This document shows positions 25,600-39,500 of a DNA stretch of 64,000 nucleotides, piece by piece. Each line of letters opens with the position of its first letter. The first letter of the stretch is position 1. Position numbers and translations under genes: made by a program. Origin of the DNA: Xylocopa sonorina (Eukaryota; Arthropoda; Insecta; Hymenoptera; Apidae); the NCBI RefSeq assembly GCF_050948175.1, contig NW_027490389.1:62001-126000 (forward strand). The letters are read 5' to 3'. Below the pieces are notes generated by a model. That model was not told where the DNA came from. It worked only from the letters and a program-made list of their open reading frames with translations, and ran no database searches.

Positions 25600-27514
25600 A
25601 TAGAGTTCATATGATTCTTAAAACGCGACATCGCATCTCATTTCTATGTTTCATGGTAAGATATAATACGATTTGCGAAGTGTCATGTATTCCTCGTCTA
25701 CACTTCAAATGAATGTAAATGCGACACTTCCCTGCTAGGAAATAGCGTCTGCAGATGTCTAGGTATCGTAGCAATAGTGTTCTAATGCTTCTTAAAACGC
25801 AATATCGCATCTCATTTCTATGTTTCATGGTAAGATGTAATATGATTTGCGAAGTGTTATGTATTCCTCGTCTACACTTCAAATGAATGTAAATGCGACA
25901 CTTCCTTGCTAGGAAATAGCGTCTGCAGTTGTCTACGTATAGTAGCAATAGATATGTAATGCTTCTTAAAACGCGATATCGCATCTCATTACTATGTTTC
26001 ATGGTAAGATGTAATATGAATTGCTAAGTGTTATGTATTCCTCGTCTACACTTCAAATGAATGTAAATGCGACACTTCCTTGCAAGGAAGTAGCGATTGC
26101 AGATGTTTACGTATCGAAGCAATAGAGTTCAAATGCTTCTTAAAACGCTATATCGCATCTCATTTCTATGTTTCATGGTAAGATATAACATGATTTGCGA
26201 AGTGTTACGTATTCCTCGTCTACACTTCAAATGAATGTGAATGCGATACTTCCTCACTAGAAAATAGCGTTTGCAGATGTCTACGTATCGTAGCAATAGA
26301 TTTCTAATGCTTCTTAAAACGCGATATCGCATCTCATTTCTATATTTCATGGTAAGATATAATATGATTTGCGAAGTGTTATGTATTCCTCGTCTACGAT
26401 TCAAATGAATGTAAATGCGACACTTCCTTGCAAGGAAATAGCGTTTGCAGATGTCTATGTATCGTAGCAATAGGGTTCTTATGATTCTTAAAACGCGATA
26501 TCGCATCTCATTTCTATGTTTCATGGTAAGATATAATATGATTTGCGAAGTGTCATGTATTCCTCGTCTACATTTGAAATGAATGCAAATGCGACACTTC
26601 CTTGCTAGGAAATAGCGTCTGCAGATGTCTAGGTATCGTAGCAATAGAGTTCATATGATTCTTAAAACGCGATATCGCATCTCATTTCTATGTTTCATGG
26701 TAAGATATAATACGATTTGCGAAGTGTCATGTATTCCTCGTCTACACTTCAAATGAATGTAAATGCGACACTTCCCTGCTAGGAAATAGCGTCTGCAGAT
26801 GTCTAGGTATCGTAGCAATAGAGTTCATGTGATTCTTAAAACGCGATATCGCATCTCATTACTATGTTTCATGGTAAGATGTAATATGATTTGCTAAGTG
26901 TTATGTATTCCTCGTCTACACTTCAAATGAATGTAAATGCGACACTTCCTTGCAAGGAAGTAGCGATTGCAGATGTTTACGTATCGAAGCAATAGAGTTC
27001 AAATGCTTCTTAAAACGAGATATTGCATCTCATATCTATGTTTCATGATAAGATATAATATACATTGCGAAGTGTTATGCATTCCTCGTCTACGATTCAA
27101 ATGAATGTAAATGCGACACTTCCTTGCAAGGAAATAGCGTTTGCAGATGTCTACGTATCGTAGCAATAGAGTTCTAATGCTTCTTATAACGCGATATCGC
27201 ATCTCATTTCTATGATTCATGGTAAGATGTAATATGATTTGCGAAGTGTTATGTATTCCTCGTCTACACTTCAAATGAATGTAAATGCGACACTTCCTTG
27301 CAAGGAAGTAGCGATTGCAGATGTCTACGTATCGAAGCAATAGAGTTCTTATGATTCTTAAAACGCGATATCGCATCTCATTTCTATGTTTCATGGTAAG
27401 ATATAATATGGTTTGCGAAGTGTCATGTAGTTCTCGTCTACACTTCAAATGAATGTGAATGCGACACTTCCTCGCTAGGAAAGAGCGTTTGCAGATGTCT
27501 ACGTATCGTAGCAA
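25600..27514. repeat. ~1.9-kb duplicated block (11 monomers), copy 2
   Basis: Copy of 18,814-20,728 at exactly 39 monomers. The type A monomer and the gtagttctcg marker (27,427) are retained. The right end near 27,510 changes from the expected gtagcaatagagttcatatgat to gcaatatagttcat, the variant seen before 13,079 and 8,373, which marks a junction with another block. A further copy of the last ~515 bp is at 33,090-33,605. Confidence 0.75.
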
Positions 27515-28229
27515 TATAGTTCATATGATTCTTAAAACGCGATATCGCATCTCATTTCTATGTTTCATGGTAAGATATAATATGATTTGCGAAGTGTCAT
27601 GTATTCCTCGTCTACACTTCAAATTAATGTAAATGCGACACTTCCTTGCTAGGAAATAGCGTCTGCAGATGTCTAGGTATCGTAGCAATAGCTTTCTAAT
27701 GCTCCTTAAAACGCGATATCGCATCTCATTTCTATGTTTCATGGTAAGATATAATATGATTTGCGAAGTGTCATGTATTCCTCGTCTACACTTCAAATGA
27801 ATGTAAATGCGACACTTCCTTGCTAGGAAATAGCGTCTGCAGATGTATAGGTATCGTAGCAATAGAGTTCATATGATTCTTAAAACGCGATATCGCATCT
27901 CATTTCTATGTTTCATGGTAAGATATAATACGATTTGCGAAGTGTCATGTATTCCTCGTCTACACTTCAAATGAATGTAAATGCGACACTTCCTTGCTAG
28001 GAAATAGCGTCTGCAGATGTCTAGGCATCGTAGCAATAGAGTTCTAATGCTTCTTAAAACGCGATATCGCATCTCATTTCTATGTTTCATGGTAAGATGT
28101 AATATGATTTGCGAAGTGTTATGTATTCCTCGTCTACACTTCAAATGAATGTAAATGCGACACTTCCTTGCCAGGAAATAGCGTTTGCAAATGTCTACGT
28201 ATCGAAGCAATAGAGTTCTTATGATTCTT

Positions 28230-30240
28230 AAAACGCGATATCGCATCTCATTTCTATGTTTCATGGTAAGATATAATATGGTTTGCGAAGTGTCATGTAT
28301 TCCTCGTCTACACTTCAATTGAATGTGAATGCGACACTTCCTCGCTAGGAAATAGCGTCTGCAGATGTCTACGTATCGTAGCAATAGATTTCATATGATT
28401 CTTAAAAGGCGATATCGAATCTCATTTCTATGTTTCATGGTAAGATATAACATGATTTGCGAAGTGTTATGTATTCCTCGTCTACACTTCAAATGAATGT
28501 GAATGCGATACTTCCTCGCTAGGAAATAGCGTCTGCAGATGTCTACGTATCGTAGCAATAGCTTTCTAATGCTTCTTAAGACGCGATATCGCATCTCATT
28601 TCTACGTTTCATGGTAAGATATAATATGATTTGCGAAGTGTGATGCATTCCTCGTCAACACTTCAAATGAATGTAAATGCGACACTTCCTTGCTAGGAAA
28701 TAGCGTCTGCAGATGTCTAGGTATCGTAGCAATAGAGTTCTAATGCTTCTTGAAACGCGATAACGCATCTCATTTCTATGTTTCATGGTAAGATGTAATA
28801 TGATTTGCTAAGTGTTATGTATTCCTCGTCTACACTTCAAATGAATGTAAATGCGACACTTCCTTGCAAGGAAGTAGCGATTGCAGATGTTTACGTATCG
28901 AAGCAATGGAGTTCAAATGCTTCTTAAAACGAGATATTGCATCTCATATCTATGTTTCATGATGAGATATAATATACATTGCGAAGTGTTATGCATTCCT
29001 CGTCTACGATTCAAATGAATGTAAATGCGACAGTTCCTTGCTAGGAAATAGCGTTTGCAGATGTTTACCTATCAAAGCAATAGAGTTCTAATGCTTCTTA
29101 AAACGCGATACCGCATCTCATTTCTATGTTTCATGGTAAGATATAATATGATTTGCGAAGTGTTATGTATTCCTTGTCTGCACTTCAATTGAATGTAAAT
29201 GAGACACTTCCTTGCAAGGAAATAGCGTTTGCAGAGGTCTACGTATCGTAGCAATAGAGTTCTCATGATTCTTAAAACGCAATATCGCATCTCATTTCTA
29301 TGTTTCATGGTAAGATATAATATGATTTGCGAAGTGTTATGCATTCCTCGTCTACGATTCAAATGAATGTAAATGCGACACTTCCTTGCAAGGATATAGC
29401 GTTTGCAGATGTCTACGTATCGTAGCAATAGAGTTCATATGATTCTTAAAACGCGATATCGCATCCCATTTCTATGTTTCATGGTAAGATATAACATGAT
29501 TTGCGAAGTGTTATGTATTCCTCGTCAACACTTCAAGTGAATGTGAATGCGATTCTTCCTCGCTAGGAAATAGCGTTTGCAGATGTCTACGTATCGTAGC
29601 AATAGCTTTCTAATGCTTCTTAAAACGCAATATCGCATCTCATTTCTACGTTTCATGATAAGATATAATATGATTTGCGATGTGTTATGTATTCCTCGTC
29701 TACAATTCAAATGAATGTGAATGCGACACTTCCTCGCTAGGAAATAGCGTTTGCAGATGTCTACGTATCGTAGCAATAGATTTCTAATGCGTCTTAAAAC
29801 GCGATATCGCATCTCATTTCTATATTTCATGGTAAGATATAATATGATTTGCGAAGTGTTATGCATTCCTCGTCTACGATTCAAATGAATGTAAATGCGA
29901 CACTTCCTTGCAAGGAAATAGCGTTTGCAGATGTCTATGTATCGTAGCAATAGGGTTCTTATGATTCTTAAAACGCGATATCGCATCTCATTCCTATGTA
30001 TCATGGTAAGATATAATATGATTTGCGAACTTTCATGTATTCCTCGTCTACACTTCAAATGAATGTAAATGCGACACTTCCTTGCTAGGAAATAGCGTCC
30101 GCAGATGTCTAGGTATCGTAGCAATAGAGTTCATATGATTCTTAAAACGCGATATCGCATCTCATTTCTATGTTTCATGGTAAGATATAATACGATTTGC
30201 GAAGTGTTATGTATTCCTCGTCTACACTTCAAATGAATGT
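28230..30240. repeat. Recurrent ~2-kb block, copy 4
   Basis: Full ordered variant set, shift 14,790 bp (85 monomers) from copy 2. It shares gatgcattcc (28,643) and gcgattcttcc (29,548) with copy 2 and not with copies 1, 3 or 5. Private changes include gacagttcc near 29,030, tgcgtcttaaaac near 29,787 and gcgaactttcatg near 30,025. Confidence 0.8.
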
Positions 30241-30249
30241 AAATGCGAC

Positions 30250-30310
30250 ACTTCCCATGCTAGGAGATAGCGTCTGCAGATGTCTAGGTATCGTAGCAAT
30301 AGAGTTCTAA
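30250..30310. repeat. Satellite monomer segment with a 1-bp insertion at 30,257
   Basis: Carries the same extra A (cttcccatgctagg) as 10,942. The flanking monomers differ: here the next landmark is gagttctaatgc, at 10,990 it is gagttcatatg. The insertion therefore marks two copies whose surroundings were later exchanged. Confidence 0.8.
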
Positions 30311-33300
30311 TGCTTCTTAAAACGCGATATCGCATCTCATTTCTATGTTTCATGGTAAGATGTAATATGATTTGCGAAGTGTTATGTATTCCTCGTCTAC
30401 ACTTCAAATGAATGTAAATGCGACACTTCCTTGCTAGGAAATAGCGTCTGCAGATGTCTAGGTATCGTAGCAATAGAGTTCTAATGCTTCTTGAAACGCG
30501 ATATCGCATCTCATTTCTATGTTTCATGGTAAGATATAATATGATTTGCGAAGTGTCATGTATTCCTCGTCTACACTTCAAATGAATGTAAATGCGACAC
30601 TTCCTTGCTAGGAAATAGCGTCTGCAGATGTATAGGTATCGTAGCAATAGAGTTCATATGATTCTTAAAACGCGATATCGCATCTCATTTCTATGTTTCA
30701 TGGTAAGATATATTACGATTTGCGAAGTGTCATGTATTCCTCGTCTACACTTCAAATGAATGTAAATGCGACACTTCCTTGCTAGGAAATAGCGTCTGCA
30801 GATGTCTAGGTATCGTAGCAATAGAGTTCTAATGCTTCTTAAAACGCGATATCGCATCTCATTTCTATGTTTCATGGTAAGATGTAATATGATTTGCGAA
30901 GTGTTATGTATTCCTCGCCTACACTTCAAATGAATGTAAATGCGACACTTCCTTGCAAGGAAGTAGCGATTGCAGATGTTTACGTATCGAAGCAATGGAG
31001 TTCAAATGCTTCTTAAAACGAGATATTGCATCTCATATCTATGTTTCATGATGAGATATAATATACATAGCGAAGTGTTATGCATTCCTCGTCTACGATT
31101 CAAATGAATGTAAATGCGACACTTCCTTCCTAGGAAATAGCGTTTGCAGATGTTTACCTATCAAAGCAATAGAGTTCTAATGCTTCTTAAAACGCGATAT
31201 CGCATCTCATTTCTATGTTTCATGGTAAGATATAATATGATTTGCGAAGTGTTATGTATTCCTTGTCTGCACTTCAAATGAATGTAAATGAGACACTTCC
31301 TTGCAAGGAAATAGCGTTTGCAGAGGTCTACGTATCGTAGCAATAGAGTTCTCATGATTCTTAAAACGCAATATCGCATCTCATTTCTATGTTTCATGGT
31401 AAGATATAATATGATTTGCGAAGTGTTATGCATTCCTCGTCTACGATTCAAATGAATGTAAATGCGACACTTCCTTGCAAGGATATAGTGTTTGCAGATG
31501 TCTACGTATCGTAGCAATAGAGTTCATATGATTCTTAAAACGCGATATCGCATCCCATTTCTATGTTTCATGGTAAGATATAACATGATTTGCGAAGTGT
31601 TATGTATTCCTCGTCAACACTTCAAATGAATGTGAATGCGATACTTCCTCGCTAGGAAATAGCGTTTGCAGATGTCTACGTATCGTAGCAATAGCTTTCT
31701 AATGCTTCTTAAAACGCAATATCGCATCTCATTTCTACGTTTCATGATAAGATATAATATGATTTGCGATGTGTTATGTATTCCTCGTCTACACTTCAAA
31801 TGAATGTGAATGCGACACTTCCTCGCTAGGAAATAGCGTTTGCAGATGTCTACGTATCGTAGCAATAGATTTCTAATGCTTCTTAAAACGCGATATCGCA
31901 TCTCATTTCTATATTTCATGGTAAGATATAATATGATTTGCGAAGTGTCATGTATTCCTCGTCTACACTTCAAATGAATGTGAATGCGACACTTCCTCGC
32001 TAGGAAATAGCGTTTGCAGATGTCTACGCATCGTAGCAATAGAGTTCATATGATTCTTAAAACGCGATATCGCATCTCATTCCTATGTATCATGGTAAGA
32101 TATAATATGATTTGCGAAGTGTCATGTATTCCTCGTCTACACTTCAAATGAATGTAAATGCGACACTTCCTTGCTAGGAAATAGCGTCCGCAGATGTCTA
32201 GGTATCGTAGCAATAGAGTTCATATGATTCTTAAAACGCGATATCGCATCTCATTTCTATGTTTCATGGTAAGATATAATACGATTTGCGAAGTGTTATG
32301 TATTCCCCGTCTACACTTCAAATGAATGTAAATGCGACACTTCCCTGCTAGGAGATAGCGTCTGCAGATGTCTAGGTATCGTAGCAATAGGGTTCTAATG
32401 CTTCTTAAAACGCGATATCGCATCTCATTTCTATGTTTCATGGTAAGATGTAATATGATTTGCAAAGTGTTATGTATTCCTCGTCTACACTTCAAATGAA
32501 TGTAAATGCGACACTTCCTTGCTAGGAAATAGCGTCTGCAGATGTCTAGGTATCGTAGCAATAGAGTTCTAATGCTTCTTGAAACGCGATATCGCATCTC
32601 ATTTCTATGTTTCATGGTAAGATGTAATGTGATTTGCGAAGTGTTATGTATTCCTCGTCTACACTTCAAATGAATGTAAATGCGACACCTCCTTTCAAGG
32701 AAGTAGCGATTGCAGATGTCTACGTATCGAAGCAATAGAGTTCAAATGCTTCTTATAACGAGATATTGCATCTCATATCTATGTTTCATGATATGATATA
32801 ATATACATTGCGGTGTGTTATGCATTCCTCGTCTACGATTCAAATGAATGTAAATGCGACACTTCCTTGCAAGGAAATAGCGTTTGCAGATGTCTACGTA
32901 TCGTAGCAATAGAGTTCATGTGATCCTTAAAACGCGATATCGCATCTCATTTCTATGTTTCATGGTAAGATATAATATGATTTGCGAAGTGTCATGTATT
33001 CCTCGTCTACACTTCAAATGAATGTAAATGCGACACTTCCTTGCAAGGAAGTAGCGATTGCAGATGTTTACGTATCGAAGCAATAGAGTTCAAATGCTTC
33101 TTAAAACGAGATATTGCATCTCATATCTATGTTTCATGATAAGATATAATATACATTGCGAAGTGTTATGCATTCCTCGTCTACGATTCAAATGAATGTA
33201 AATGCGACACTTCCTTGCAAGGAAATAGCGTTTGCAGATGTCTACGTATCGTAGCAATAGAGTTCTAATGCTTCTTATAACGCGATATCGCATCTCATTT

Positions 33301-34319
33301 CTATGTTTCATGGTAAGATGTAATATGATTTGCGAAGTGTTATGTATTCCTCCTCTACACTTCAAATGAATGTAAATGCGACACTTCCTTGCAAGGAAGT
33401 AGCGATTGCAGATGTCTACGTATCGAAGCAATAGAGTTCTTATGATTCTTAAAACGCGATATCGCATCTCATTTCTATGTTTCATGGTAAGATATAATAT
33501 GGTTTGCGAAGTGTCATGTATTTCTCGTCTACACTTCAAATGAATGTGAATGCGACACTTCCTCGCTAGGAAAGAGCGTTTGCAGATGTCTACGTATCGT
33601 AGCAATAGAGTTCATATGATACTTAAAACGCGATATCGCATCTCATTTCTATGTTTCATGGTAAGATATAACATGATTTGCGAAGTGTTATGTATTCCTC
33701 GTCTACACTTCAAATGAATGTGAATGCGATACTTCCTCACTAGAAAATAGCGTTTGCAGATGTCTACGTATCGTAGCAATAGCTTTCTAATGCTCCTTAA
33801 AACGCGATATCGCATCTCATTTCTATGTTTCATGGTAAGATATAATATGATTTGCGAAGTGTCATGTATTCCTCGTCTACACTTCAAATGAATGTAAATG
33901 CGACACTTCCTTGCTAGGAAATAGCGTCTGCAGATGTATAGGTATCGTAGCAATAGATTTCATATGATTGTTAAAACGCGATATCGCATCTCATTTCTAT
34001 GTTTCATGGTAAGATATAATACGATTTGCGAAGTGTCATGTATTCCTCGTCTACACTTCAAATGAATGTAAATGCGACACTTCCTTGCTAGGAAATAGCG
34101 CCTGCAGATGTCTAGGTATCGTAGCAATAGAGTTCTAATGCTTCTTAAAACGCGATATCGCATCTCATTTCTATGTTTCATGGTAAGATGTAATATGATT
34201 TGCGAAGTGTTATGTATTCCTCGTCTACACTTCAAATGAATGTAAATGCGACACTTCCTTGCCAGGAAATAGCGTTTGCAAATGTCTACGTATCGAAGCA
34301 ATAGAGTTCTTATGATTCT

Positions 34320-36060
34320 TAAAACGCGATATCGCATCTCATTTCTATGTTTCATGGTAAGATATAATATGGTTTGCGAAGTGTCATGTATTCCTCGTCT
34401 ACACTTCAATTGAATGTGAATGCGACACTTCCTCGCTAGGAAATAGCGTCTGCAGATGTCTACGTATCGTAGCAATAGATTTCATATGATTCTTAAAAGG
34501 CGATATCGAATCTCATTTCTATGTTTCATGGTAAGATATAACATGATTTGCGAAGTGTTATGTATTCCTCGTCTACACTTCAAATGAATGTGAATGCGAT
34601 ACTTCCTCGCTAGGAAATAGCGTCTGCAGATGTCTACGTATCGTAGCAATAGCTTTCTAATGCTTCTTAAGACGCGATATCGCATCTCATTTCTACGTTT
34701 CATGGTAAGATATAATATGATTTGCGAAGTGTGATGTATTCCTCGTCAACACTTCAAATGAATGTAAATGCGACACTTCCTTGCTAGGAAATAGCGTCTG
34801 CAGATGTCTAGGTATCGTAGCAATAGAGTTCTAATGCTTCTTGAAACGCGATAACGCATCTCATTTCTATGTTTCATGGTAAGATGTAATATGATTTGCT
34901 AAGTGTTATGTATTCCTCGTCTACACTTCAAATGAATGTAAATGCGACACTTCCTTGCAAGGAAGTAGCGATTGCAGATGTTTACGTATCGAAGCAATGG
35001 AGTTCAAATGCTTCTTAAAACGAGATATTGCATCTCATATCTATGTTTCATGATGAGATATAATATACATTGCGAAGTGTTATGCATTCCTAGTCTACGA
35101 TTCAAATGAATGTAAATGCGACACTTCCTTGCTAGGAAATAGCGTTTGCAGATGTTTACCTATCAAAGCAATAGAGTTCTAATGCTTCTTAAAACGCGAT
35201 ATCGCATCTCATTTCTATGTTTCATGGTAAGATATAATATGATTTGCGAAGTGTTATGTATTCCTTGTCTGCACTTCAAATGAATGTAAATGAGACACTT
35301 CCTTGCAAGGAAATAGCGTTTGCAGAGGTCTACGTATCGTAGCAATAGAGTTCTCATGATTCTTAAAACGCAATATCGCATCTCATTTCTATGTTTCATG
35401 GTAAGATATAATATGATTTGCGAAGTGTTATGCATTCCTCGTCTACGATTCAAATGAATGTAAATGCGACACTTCCTTGCAAGGATATAGCGTTTGCAGA
35501 TGTCTACGTATCGTAGCAATAGAGTTCATATGATTCTTAAAACGCGATATCGCATCCCATTTCTATGTTTCATGGTAAGATATAACATGATTTGCGAAGT
35601 GTTATGTATTCCTCGTCAACTCTTCAAATGAATGTGAATGCGATACTTCCTCGCTAGGAAATAGCGTTTGCAGATGTCTACGTATCGTAGCAATAGCTTT
35701 CTAATGCTTCTTAAAACGCCATATCGCATCTCATTTCTACGTTTCATGATAAGATATAATATGATTTGCGATGTGTTATGTATTCCTCGTCTACACTTCA
35801 AATGAATGTGAATGCGACACTTCCTCGCTAGGAAATAGCGTTTGCAGATGTCTACGTATCGTAGCAATAGATTTATAATGCTTCTTAAAACGCGATATCG
35901 CATCCCATTTCTATATTTCATTGTAAGATATAATATGATTTGCGAAGTGTTATGCATTCCTCGTCTACGATTCAAATGAATGTAAATGCGACACTTCCTT
36001 GCAAGGAAATAGCGTTTGCAGATGTCTATGTATCGTAGCAATAGGGTTCTTATGATTCTT
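34320..36060. repeat. Recurrent ~2-kb block, copy 5 (shorter)
   Basis: Matches copy 2 at 20,881 bp (120 monomers plus 1 bp) from 34,320 to about 36,060. There the expected ttcctatgtatcatgg is replaced by ttctatgcttcatgg and another subfamily begins. Private changes are cctagtctacg near 35,090 and caactcttc near 35,617. Confidence 0.78.
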
Positions 36061-36599
36061 AAAACGCGATATCGCATCTCATTTCTATGCTTCATGGTAA
36101 GATATAATACGATTTGCGAAGTGTCATGTATTCCTCGTCTACACTTCAAATGAATGTAAATGCGACACTTCCCTGCTAGGAGATAGCGTCTGCTGATGTC
36201 TAGGTATCGTAGCAATAGAGTTCTAATGCTTCTTAAAACGCGACATCGCATCTCATTTCTATGTTTCATGGTAAGATGTAATATGATTTGCGAAGTGTTA
36301 TGTATTCCTCGTCTACACTTCAAATGAATGTAAATGCGACACTTCCTTGCTAGGAAATAGCGTCTGCAGATGTCTAGGTATCGTAGCAATAGAGTTCTAA
36401 TGCTTCTTGAAACGCGATATCGCATCTCATTTCTATGTTTCATGGTAAGATGTAATGTGATTTGCGAAGTGTTATGTATTCCTCGTCTACACTTCAAATG
36501 AATGTAAATGCGACACTTCCTTTCAAGGAAGTAGCGATTGCAGATGTCTACGTATCGAAGCAATAGAGTTCAAATGCTTCTTAAAACGAGATATTGCAT

Positions 36600-39500
36600 C
36601 TCATATCTATGTTTCATGATAAGATATAATATACATTGCGAAGTGTCATGTATTCCTCGTTTACACTTCAAATGAATGTGAATGCGACACTTCCTCGCTA
36701 GGAAATAGCGTTTGCAGATGTCTACGTATCGTAGCAATAGAGTTCATATGATCCTTAAAACGCGATATCGCATCTCATTCCTATGTTTCATGGTAAGATA
36801 TAATATGATTTGCGAAGTGTCATGTATTCCTCGTCTACACTTCAAATGAATGTAAATGCGACACTTCCTTGCTAGGAAATAGCGTCTGCAGATGTCTAGG
36901 TATCGTAGCAATAGAGTTCATGTGATTCTTAAAACGCGATATCGCATCTCATTTCTATGTTTCATGGTAAGATATAATACGATTTGCGAAGTGTCATGTA
37001 TTCCTCGTCTACACTTCAAATGAATGTAAATGCGACACTTCCTTTCAAGGAAGTAGCGATTGCAGATGTCTACGTATCGAAGCAATAGAGTTCAAATGCT
37101 TCTTAAAACGAGATATTGCATCTCATATCTATGTTTCATGATAAGATATAATATACATTGCGAAGTGTTATGCATTCCTCGTCTACGATTCAAATGAATG
37201 TAAATGCGACACTTCCTTGCAAGGAAATAGCGTTTGCAGATGTCTACGTATCGTAGCATTAGAGTTCATGTGATTCTTAAAACGCGATATCGCATCTCAT
37301 TTCTATGTTTCATGGTAAGATATAATATGATTTGCGAAGTGTCATGTATTCCTCGTCTACACTTCAAATGAATGTGAATGCGACACTTCCTCGCTAGGAA
37401 ATAGCGTTTGCAGATGTCTACGTATCGTAGCAATAGAGTTCATATGATCCTTAAAACGCGATATCGCATCTCATTCCTATGTTTCATGGTAAGATATAAT
37501 ATGATTTGCGAAGTGTCATGTATTCCTCGTCTACACTTCAAATGAATGTAAATGCGACACTTCCTTGCTAGGAAATAGCGTCTGCAAATGTCTAGGTATC
37601 GTAGCAATAGAGTTCATGTGATTCTTAAAACGCGATATCGCATCTCATTTCTATGTTTCATGGTAAGATATAATACGATTTGCGAAGTGTCATGTATTCC
37701 TCGTCTACACTTAAAATGAATGTAAATGCGACACTTCCCTGCTAGGAAATAGCGTCTGCATATGTCTAGGTATCGTAGGAATAGAGTTCTAATGCTTCTT
37801 AAAACGCGATATCGCATCTCATTTCTATGTTTCATGGTAAGATGTAATATGGTTTGCGAAGTGTTATGTATTCCTCGTCTACACCTCAAATGAATGTAAA
37901 TGCGACACTTCCTTGCTAGGAAATAGCGTCTGCAGATGTCTAGGTATCGTAGCAATAGTGTTCTAATGCTTCTTGAAACGCGATATCGCATCTCATTTCT
38001 ACGTTTCATGGTAAGATGTAATATGATTTGCGAAGTGTTATGTATTCATCGTCTACACTTCAAATGAATCTAAATGCGACACTTCCTTGCAAGGAAGTAG
38101 CGATTGCAGATGTCTACGTATCGAAGCAATAGAGTTCAGATGCTTCTTAAAACGAGATATTGCATCTCATATCTGTGTTTCATGATAAGAAATAATATAC
38201 ATTGCGAAGTGTTATGCATTCCTCGTCTACGATTCAAATGAATGTAAATGCGACACTTCCTTGCAAGGAAATAGCGTTTGCAGATGTCTACGTATCGTAG
38301 CAATAGATTTCTTATGATTCTTAAAAAGCCATATCGCATCTCATTTCTATGTTTCATGGTAAGATATAATATGGTTTGCGAAGTGTCATGTATTCCTCGT
38401 CTACACTTCAAATGAATGTAAATGCGACACTTCCCTGCTAGGAAATAGCGTCCGCAGATGTCTAGGTATCGTAGCAATAGTGCTCTAATGCTTCTTAAAA
38501 CGCGATATCCCATCTCATTTCTATGTTTCATGGTAAGATGTAATATGATTCGCGAAGTGTTATGTATTCCTCGTCTACACTTCAAATGAATGTAAATGCG
38601 ACACTTCCTTGCAAGGAAGTAGCGTTTGCAGATGTCTACGTATCGAAGCAATAGAGTTCTAATGCTTCTTAAAACGCGAAATCGCATCTCATTTCTATAT
38701 TTCATGGTAAGATATAATATGATTTGCGAAGTGTTATGCATTCCTCGTCTACGATTCAAATGAATGTAAATGCGACACTTCCTTGCAAGGAAATAGCGTT
38801 TGCATATGTCTACGTATCGTAGCAATAGAGTTCATATGATTTTTAAAACGCGATATCGCATCTCATTTCTATGTTTCATGGTAAGATATAACATGATTTG
38901 CGAAGCGTTATGTATTCCTCGTCAACACTTCACATGAATGTAAATGCGACACTTCCTTGCAAGGAAGTAGCGATTGCAGATGTTTACGTATCGAAGCAAT
39001 AGAGTTCAAATGCTTCTTAAAACGAGATATTGCATCTCATATCTATGTTTCATGATGAGATATAATATACATTGCGAAGTGTTATGCATTCCTCGTCTAC
39101 GATTCAAATGAATGTAAATGCGACACTTCCTTGCTAGGAAATAGCGTTTGCAGATGTTTACCTTTCAAAGCAATAGAGTTCTAATGCTTCTTAAAACGCG
39201 ATATCGCATCTCATTTCTATGTTTCATGGTAAGATATAATATGATTTGCGAAGTGTTATGTATTCCTTGTCTGCACTTCAAATGAATGTAAATGCGACAC
39301 TTCCTTTCAAGGAAGTAGCGATCGCAGATGTCTACGTATCGAAGCAATAGAGTTCAAATGCTTCTTAAAACGAGATATTGCATCTCATATCTATGTTTCA
39401 TGATAAGATATAATATACATTGCGAAGTGTTATGCATTCCTCGTCTACGATTCAAATGAATGTAAATGCGACACTTCCTTGCAAGGAAATAGCGTTTGCA

